Source: Candidatus Cloacimonadota bacterium (GTDB taxonomy: Bacteria; Cloacimonadota; Cloacimonadia; JGIOTU-2). From it: 9,062 nucleotides of DNA. Below, one piece after another: positions 5,608 to 9,062 of this stretch. The position numbers and the translations under genes are program-made. Within the stretch, counting starts at the first letter, position 1, and every line of letters starts with the position of its first letter. Under the pieces are notes generated by a model. That model was not told where the DNA came from. It did no database searches and worked only from the letters and a program-made list of their open reading frames with translations. The stretch is taken from positions 1 to 9,062 of the forward strand of contig JAGGUR010000109.1 of the NCBI GenBank assembly GCA_021158425.1, in the 5' to 3' direction.

Positions 5608-7503
5608 ATGGCAACTGAGTTGCGTTCAATACTTGCAACAGATTGTGGAAGCACTACTACCAAAGCAATTTTGATAGAAAAAATTAATGGTGTTTATAGA
5701 TTGATTGTAAGAGGAGAAGCACCAACAACTGTTGAAGCACCATTTGATGATGTTACCAAAGGCGTGCTGAATGCGGTTGAAGAAGTAGAGGATTTAGTTC
5801 ATTTGAAAGGTAATAAGGATAGAAAAATTTTACAAAATGGAAGAATAGTAGTTCCACAAAAAGGCAATCTTGGCGTGGATGCTTATGTATCTACCAGTAG
5901 TGCTGGCGGTGGTTTGCAGATGATGGTTGCTGGGGTTGTAAAGAGTATGACAGGCGAAAGTGCAGAAAGAGCGGCATTAGGAGCTGGAGCTATTGTGATG
6001 GATGTTCTGGCAAGCAATGATAAAAGGCTTCCACATCAGAGAATTGAAAGAATTCGTCATTTACGGCCAGATATGATACTACTTTCCGGCGGTATTGATG
6101 GGGGAACAACAAAACATGTAGCAGAGCTTGCAGAAATTATCTCAGCAGCAGACCCAAAGCCCAGATTAGGTTCAGGCTACAAACTACCAATTATTTTTGC
6201 TGGAAATGTAGAAGCTCGGGATTTAGTTAAGGAAAACCTCTCACGCAAAACAAATTTAATTATAACTGATAATATTCGTCCTGTCCTTGAGCGAGAAAAT
6301 CTTGGCCCTGCAAGAGATAAAATCCACGACTTATTTATGGAACATGTTATGGCTCAAGCCCCAGGTTATAAAAAACTAATGACATGGACAGTTGCTAATA
6401 CAGGAAAGAGTGAAATGGAACAGGTTCCCATTATGCCTACTCCAGGTGCAGTCGGCAATATTATGAAGACAATCGCTAAATTAGAAAATATTGAAGTCGT
6501 TGGTGTGGATATTGGGGGTGCTACCACAGACATTTTCTCAGTATTTACTGATAAGCAGATATTTAACCGAACTGTTAGTGCAAATCTTGGAATGAGCTAT
6601 AGCATCTCAAATGTGCTCGCTTCTACGGGAATAAATAATATTATGCGTTGGGTTCCTTTTGATATTCCGGAAAAACACTTAAGAAATATGATAAAAAATA
6701 AAATGATTCGTCCAACCACAATACCTTTTCTTATGGAAGAACTTATCTTAGAGCAAGCGATTGCAAAAGAAGCTTTGCGACTCGCTTTTGAGCAGCATAA
6801 AGAATTTGCTGTTACATTAAAAGGGACTCAGAAAGAGAGTGAAATCGCTGATGCATTCGCTCAAACCGCTTCAGGACAAACTATTGTGAATATGATGTCT
6901 CTTGATATTCTTGTTGGAAGTGGAGGAGTATTATCTCATGCTCCTCGTAGAAATCAGGCAGCTATGATGCTTATAGACGGATTCCTGCCAGAAGGTATAA
7001 CTAAACTCGCTGTTGATAGCATTTTTATGATGCCACAATTAGGTGTGCTTTCAACAATAAGTGAAAAGGCTGCTACTGAAGTTTTTAACAAAGACTGTTT
7101 AATTCACTTAGGAACATGCGTTGCACCAAAGGGTAAATATAAAGAAGGTAAGATTGCATTGCATGCTAAGATTGAATTGCCAGATAGGGTGTATGAAGAA
7201 GATATTAAGTTTGGAGAAATGGTTTTACTTAAACTTGGCGTGGGACAAAAGGCAAAAGCAAAATTAAAACCTCTATCTGGCCTGGACTTAGGTGCTGGTA
7301 GAAATACGGAGGTCAATACTGAACTCTCTGGAGGGGTTGTTGGAATCATTATTGATACACGAGGTAGAGAGCCTTATTACGACGAAGTGCTTAAAAAAGA
7401 AACCATGCGACTGTATTTACCCACCGATAGATCTGAGAGAATAAAAGCATTAAGAAAATGGATGCGAGCATTAGAAGTCTATCCAAAGAATAAGTTGGAT
7501 TAG
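5608..7503 (+). CDS. MutL/GlmL-type ASKHA-fold protein, long form
   Basis: This 631-residue cytosolic protein belongs to the glutamate mutase L (GlmL/MutL) family, an actin/Hsp70-like ATPase group. Nucleotide-binding motifs are clear: TDCGSTTTKAILI (11-23, phosphate loop), STSSAGGGLQMMV (95-107), LLSGGIDGGTTKH (158-170), VVGVDIGGATTDIF (297-310, second phosphate loop) and ILVGSGGVLSHAP (434-446, adenosine motif). From about residue 497 to 590 there is an extra beta-rich domain (LIHLGTCVAPKGK to GGVVGIIIDTRGREP). Clostridial GlmL is roughly 460 residues and lacks this. Family members are presumed to reactivate or load adenosylcobalamin mutases, but no mutase gene is in the window and the tightly linked partner is a KOW protein. 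The glutamate mutase label should therefore not be taken literally. The gene is 8 bases from the next one and certainly co-transcribed with it. Confidence 0.88.
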   Translation: MATELRSILATDCGSTTTKAILIEKINGVYRLIVRGEAPTTVEAPFDDVTKGVLNAVEEVEDLVHLKGNKDRKILQNGRIVVPQKGNLGVDAYVSTSSAGGGLQMMVAGVVKSMTGESAERAALGAGAIVMDVLASNDKRLPHQRIERIRHLRPDMILLSGGIDGGTTKHVAELAEIISAADPKPRLGSGYKLPIIFAGNVEARDLVKENLSRKTNLIITDNIRPVLERENLGPARDKIHDLFMEHVMAQAPGYKKLMTWTVANTGKSEMEQVPIMPTPGAVGNIMKTIAKLENIEVVGVDIGGATTDIFSVFTDKQIFNRTVSANLGMSYSISNVLASTGINNIMRWVPFDIPEKHLRNMIKNKMIRPTTIPFLMEELILEQAIAKEALRLAFEQHKEFAVTLKGTQKESEIADAFAQTASGQTIVNMMSLDILVGSGGVLSHAPRRNQAAMMLIDGFLPEGITKLAVDSIFMMPQLGVLSTISEKAATEVFNKDCLIHLGTCVAPKGKYKEGKIALHAKIELPDRVYEEDIKFGEMVLLKLGVGQKAKAKLKPLSGLDLGAGRNTEVNTELSGGVVGIIIDTRGREPYYDEVLKKETMRLYLPTDRSERIKALRKWMRALEVYPKNKLD

Positions 7504-7511
7504 GAGGAGAA

Positions 7512-8636
7512 ATGGCACAAGCGTATACACCAGGATTAACTATTAGCCGCAGTATGATTCTGAAAAAAGATAGAATCTTACCACTTAAAGGAACCGTGGT
7601 AGTAAAGAAAGGGGATAAAGTAAAGGCGGATGATGTTGTTGCGCGCACTGATTTGCCAGGCGAAGTTGTTCCAATAAATGTGGCCAATAAATTAGGCATT
7701 CCTCCAGGGGATGTTCCTCAAAAAATGGTAAAAAAAGCTGGAGATAAGATTGAAAAAGGAGAAGTTATTGCTTCCAGTAAAACTCTTTTTGGACTTTTTC
7801 ATAGTAATGTAACTTCTCCTGTAAAAGGAACAGTGGAGAATATATCTTCTATTACAGGACAGGTTTTATTGCGAGAACCTCCTATGCCAATAGAAATAAA
7901 AGCATTTATGGATGGAATTGTAAGCAAAATTTATGAAAATGAGGGAGTTGAAATTGAAAATAAATCCGCTTATATTCAGGGTATCTTTGGAATTGGTGGA
8001 GAGATTACAGGTGAAATCAAAATTGCTGTTGATAGTCCATCTAGTTCTCTGACTCCAGATTTAATTGATGAATCTTTTAGAGATAAGATTATCATTGGCG
8101 GTGCAATAGTTGATATGCCGTCTATACAAAAAGCATTAAAGGTTAAAGCAAAAGGCATCGTTGTAGGCGGTATAGATGACCAAGACCTTAAAAGATTTCT
8201 TGGATATGATATTGGAGTAGCTATCACTGGGCATGAGGAAAAAGGTATTACACTGGTTATTACTGAAGGTTTTGGTCCAATCAAAATGGCAGAAAAGACC
8301 TTTAATCTACTAAAAGATTTTGAAGGATATAAAGCTTCTATGCATGGAAAAACTCAAATCCGTGCTGGTGTGATGCGTCCAGAAATTATTATTCCAATCC
8401 CATTCAAGGAAGAGGAATTAAAAGTGAAAGAAGAAGAAGCTACAGGGCTTAAAATAGGGAGTCCAATCCGTATTATTCGTGAACCTAACTTTGGAAAAAT
8501 CTGTACCGTAACTGCCTTACCTGAAGACCTGGTTGTGGTTCAAAGTGAAACTAAAGTAAGAATTCTTAAAGCTAAAATGGAGGATGGTTCAGAAGTTATT
8601 ATCCCACGCGCTAATGTTGAAGCAATTGAAGAATGA
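7512..8636 (+). CDS. Barrel-sandwich/KOW-domain protein paired with MutL-like ATPase
   Basis: This 374-residue, apparently cytosolic protein has no signal peptide and no membrane segments. The N-terminal 24-130 look like one or two barrel-sandwich-hybrid (lipoyl/RnfC-like) units: GTVVVKKGDKVKADDVVART, then KKAGDKIEKGEVIASSK and SPVKGTVENISSITGQVLL. No biotinyl or lipoyl lysine motif is evident. A central alpha/beta region (155-295) holds IQGIFGIGGEITG, IIIGGAIVDMPSI, GIVVGGIDDQDL, LVITEGFGPIKMA and IRAGVMRPEIIIP. The C-terminal 313-340 resemble a KOW unit (LKIGSPIRIIREPNFGKICTV), followed by a strand-rich tail. The start is fixed by GGAGG at 7503-7507, which overlaps the upstream stop. The function is unknown. 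Direct linkage to the MutL-like gene suggests the two act together, and the KOW and barrel folds would fit binding to protein, RNA or a cofactor-bearing partner. Confidence 0.85.
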   Translation: MAQAYTPGLTISRSMILKKDRILPLKGTVVVKKGDKVKADDVVARTDLPGEVVPINVANKLGIPPGDVPQKMVKKAGDKIEKGEVIASSKTLFGLFHSNVTSPVKGTVENISSITGQVLLREPPMPIEIKAFMDGIVSKIYENEGVEIENKSAYIQGIFGIGGEITGEIKIAVDSPSSSLTPDLIDESFRDKIIIGGAIVDMPSIQKALKVKAKGIVVGGIDDQDLKRFLGYDIGVAITGHEEKGITLVITEGFGPIKMAEKTFNLLKDFEGYKASMHGKTQIRAGVMRPEIIIPIPFKEEELKVKEEEATGLKIGSPIRIIREPNFGKICTVTALPEDLVVVQSETKVRILKAKMEDGSEVIIPRANVEAIEE

Positions 8637-8645
8637 TGTATATAC

Positions 8646-8664
8646 AACCAATAAGGTTTTTTTT
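8646..8664 (+). terminator. Weak possible terminator after the KOW gene
   Basis: A short hairpin AACC (8646-8649), loop AATAA, GGTT (8655-8658) runs directly into eight T residues (8657-8664), ten bases after the gene's TGA. The T-run is good but the stem is only four pairs, so termination may be partial. The perfect palindrome TGTATATACA (8637-8646) adjoins it. Confidence 0.4.
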
Positions 8665-8696
8665 ATTTATCTATGTAGGGTAGAAGGTAGAAATAA

Positions 8697-8825
8697 ATGT
8701 TTAATCCTGAAAATTTCATTAAAAAGGCAAAAACGCTAATTGGGCCGATTGATAAAAGTAAAAAAAGTAAATTCGGCTTTGTTAATGAAGATACACGAAC
8801 ATACTTTGTTTATAATTATATTTAG
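8697..8825 (+). CDS. 42-codon ORF ending inside the inverted-repeat element
   Basis: The ORF begins MFNPENFIKKAKTLIGPIDK and ends with FGFVNEDTRTYFVYNYI. Its stop TAG (8823-8825) lies within the left inverted repeat of the 150-bp element. AAGG at 8684-8687 gives a plausible ribosome binding site nine bases upstream. The composition looks coding-like, but I recognise no family. Because the stop is supplied by the element, this may be the 5' part of a gene interrupted by insertion. It could equally be a genuine tiny protein or chance. Confidence 0.4.
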   Translation: MFNPENFIKKAKTLIGPIDKSKKSKFGFVNEDTRTYFVYNYI

Positions 8826-8970
8826 GGGGTGGAATAGAATCCCAATGAATCAGGAGAAGTAACAAGTATAAATAACAGTTAGTAAACAATATTAGAATTG
8901 TAAATGTATAGTTTACCCCGTTAGATAAATTTCTCTATCTAACGGGGTTTATTTTATTCCACCCCCTAAA
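8821..8970. mobile_element. MITE-like 150-bp element with 20-bp terminal inverted repeats
   Basis: TTTAGGGGGTGGAATA (8821-8836) is perfectly inverted at 8955-8970. Extended inward to 8840 and 8951 the arms match at 19 of 20 positions. The inside is short, encodes no protein and carries a second strong hairpin (8915-8948). This is the plan of a non-autonomous miniature inverted-repeat element. No convincing target-site duplication is visible: the left flank ends TTATA and the right flank begins GTTAA. No transposase is in the window either, so a large structured RNA or regulatory element remains a possible alternative. Confidence 0.5.
8915..8950 (+). terminator. 13-bp-stem hairpin, terminator-like
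   Basis: ACCCCGTTAGATA (8915-8927) pairs perfectly with 8936-8948 across an eight-base loop, followed by a T-rich stretch (TTTATTTTATT). The stability and following Ts fit a factor-independent terminator on the plus strand. It is nested inside the inverted-repeat element, so it may instead be the element's own internal structure. Confidence 0.55.
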
Positions 8971-9062
8971 GTTAAAAGAGAGAGAAAAGATTCTTTTTTA
9001 TTTGTAGAATTTCATAACGATAGATTAAAGAGAAAAGAAAACCATTTTGAAGAATTTAGAAA
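8929..9062 (+). CDS. Open frame running off the window, possible 3' gene fragment
   Basis: A frame opened by the stop at 8926-8928 continues uninterrupted to the window end. It reads through the right inverted repeat (FIPPPK) and then into KRERKDSFLFVEFHNDRLKR and beyond. It has no ATG in the visible part. It is the natural candidate for the continuation of a gene split by the element, but the frame does not rejoin the 42-codon ORF if exactly 150 bases are removed. At about 45 codons in AT-rich DNA, chance cannot be excluded. Confidence 0.25.
   Translation, partial: MSLSNGVYFIPPPKVKRERKDSFLFVEFHNDRLKRKENHFEEFR

Noticed and set aside
5608..7503. Naming the protein as a glutamate mutase component
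   Set aside because: No mutase subunit genes are nearby and the protein is longer than GlmL with a different partner, so only the family name is kept.
7104..7699. Two antisense ORFs across the MutL-like/KOW junction
   Set aside because: Both mirror strongly supported genes; their serine- and proline-rich translations look like antisense artefacts.
7976..8284. Antisense ORF inside the KOW gene
   Set aside because: It is a shadow of the plus-strand gene and has no recognisable feature.

Overview
This AT-rich bacterial window uses the standard code: genes end in TAA, TAG and TGA. It holds nine protein-coding regions or fragments and several palindrome-rich repeat patches. No tRNA, rRNA, CRISPR array or complete insertion sequence is visible. 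Lgt followed by a LolA/LolB-like lipoprotein suggests a diderm. The MutL-like/KOW gene pair, the dispersed GC-rich palindromes and the low GC suggest an uncultured candidate-phylum bacterium (a WOR-3, Cloacimonadota or similar type). That placement is an inference from gene content, not a taxonomic result.

Layout. Positions 1-203 are a non-coding patch of modular hairpins with conserved flanks, just 3' of corA. A CorA-type Mg2+ transporter lies on the minus strand (204-1145). A 370-bp intergenic region (1146-1515) carries the probable corA promoter, a 16-bp perfect palindrome and a TATAAT box close to lgt. On the plus strand lgt (1516-2316) overlaps a lipoprotein gene (2313-2999) by ATGA. Next comes purB (3116-4414), followed directly by an apparent 3' remnant of purS (4416-4493). 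comF (4549-5244) overlaps a small conserved-looking gene (5244-5594) by one base. Then come a long MutL/GlmL-type ASKHA protein (5608-7503) and a barrel-sandwich/KOW protein (7512-8636), each with a strong GGAGG Shine-Dalgarno site.

The right end (8637-9062) is different. A 42-codon ORF stops inside a 150-bp element bounded by 20-bp inverted repeats (19/20 matching) and carrying a 13-bp-stem hairpin. On the far side another frame is open to the window edge. This resembles a MITE-like insertion or a structured regulatory element.

How the genes work together. lgt and the lipoprotein form an enzyme/substrate-type pair in envelope biogenesis. purB and the purS remnant suggest decay of a former purine operon. 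The block 5244-8636 is the most interesting: a small helical protein, a MutL-like ATPase with an extra C-terminal beta-rich domain, and a KOW protein are tightly packed with no cobalamin mutase in the window. They may form a conserved system of unknown function, which I do not think is ordinary glutamate mutase reactivation.
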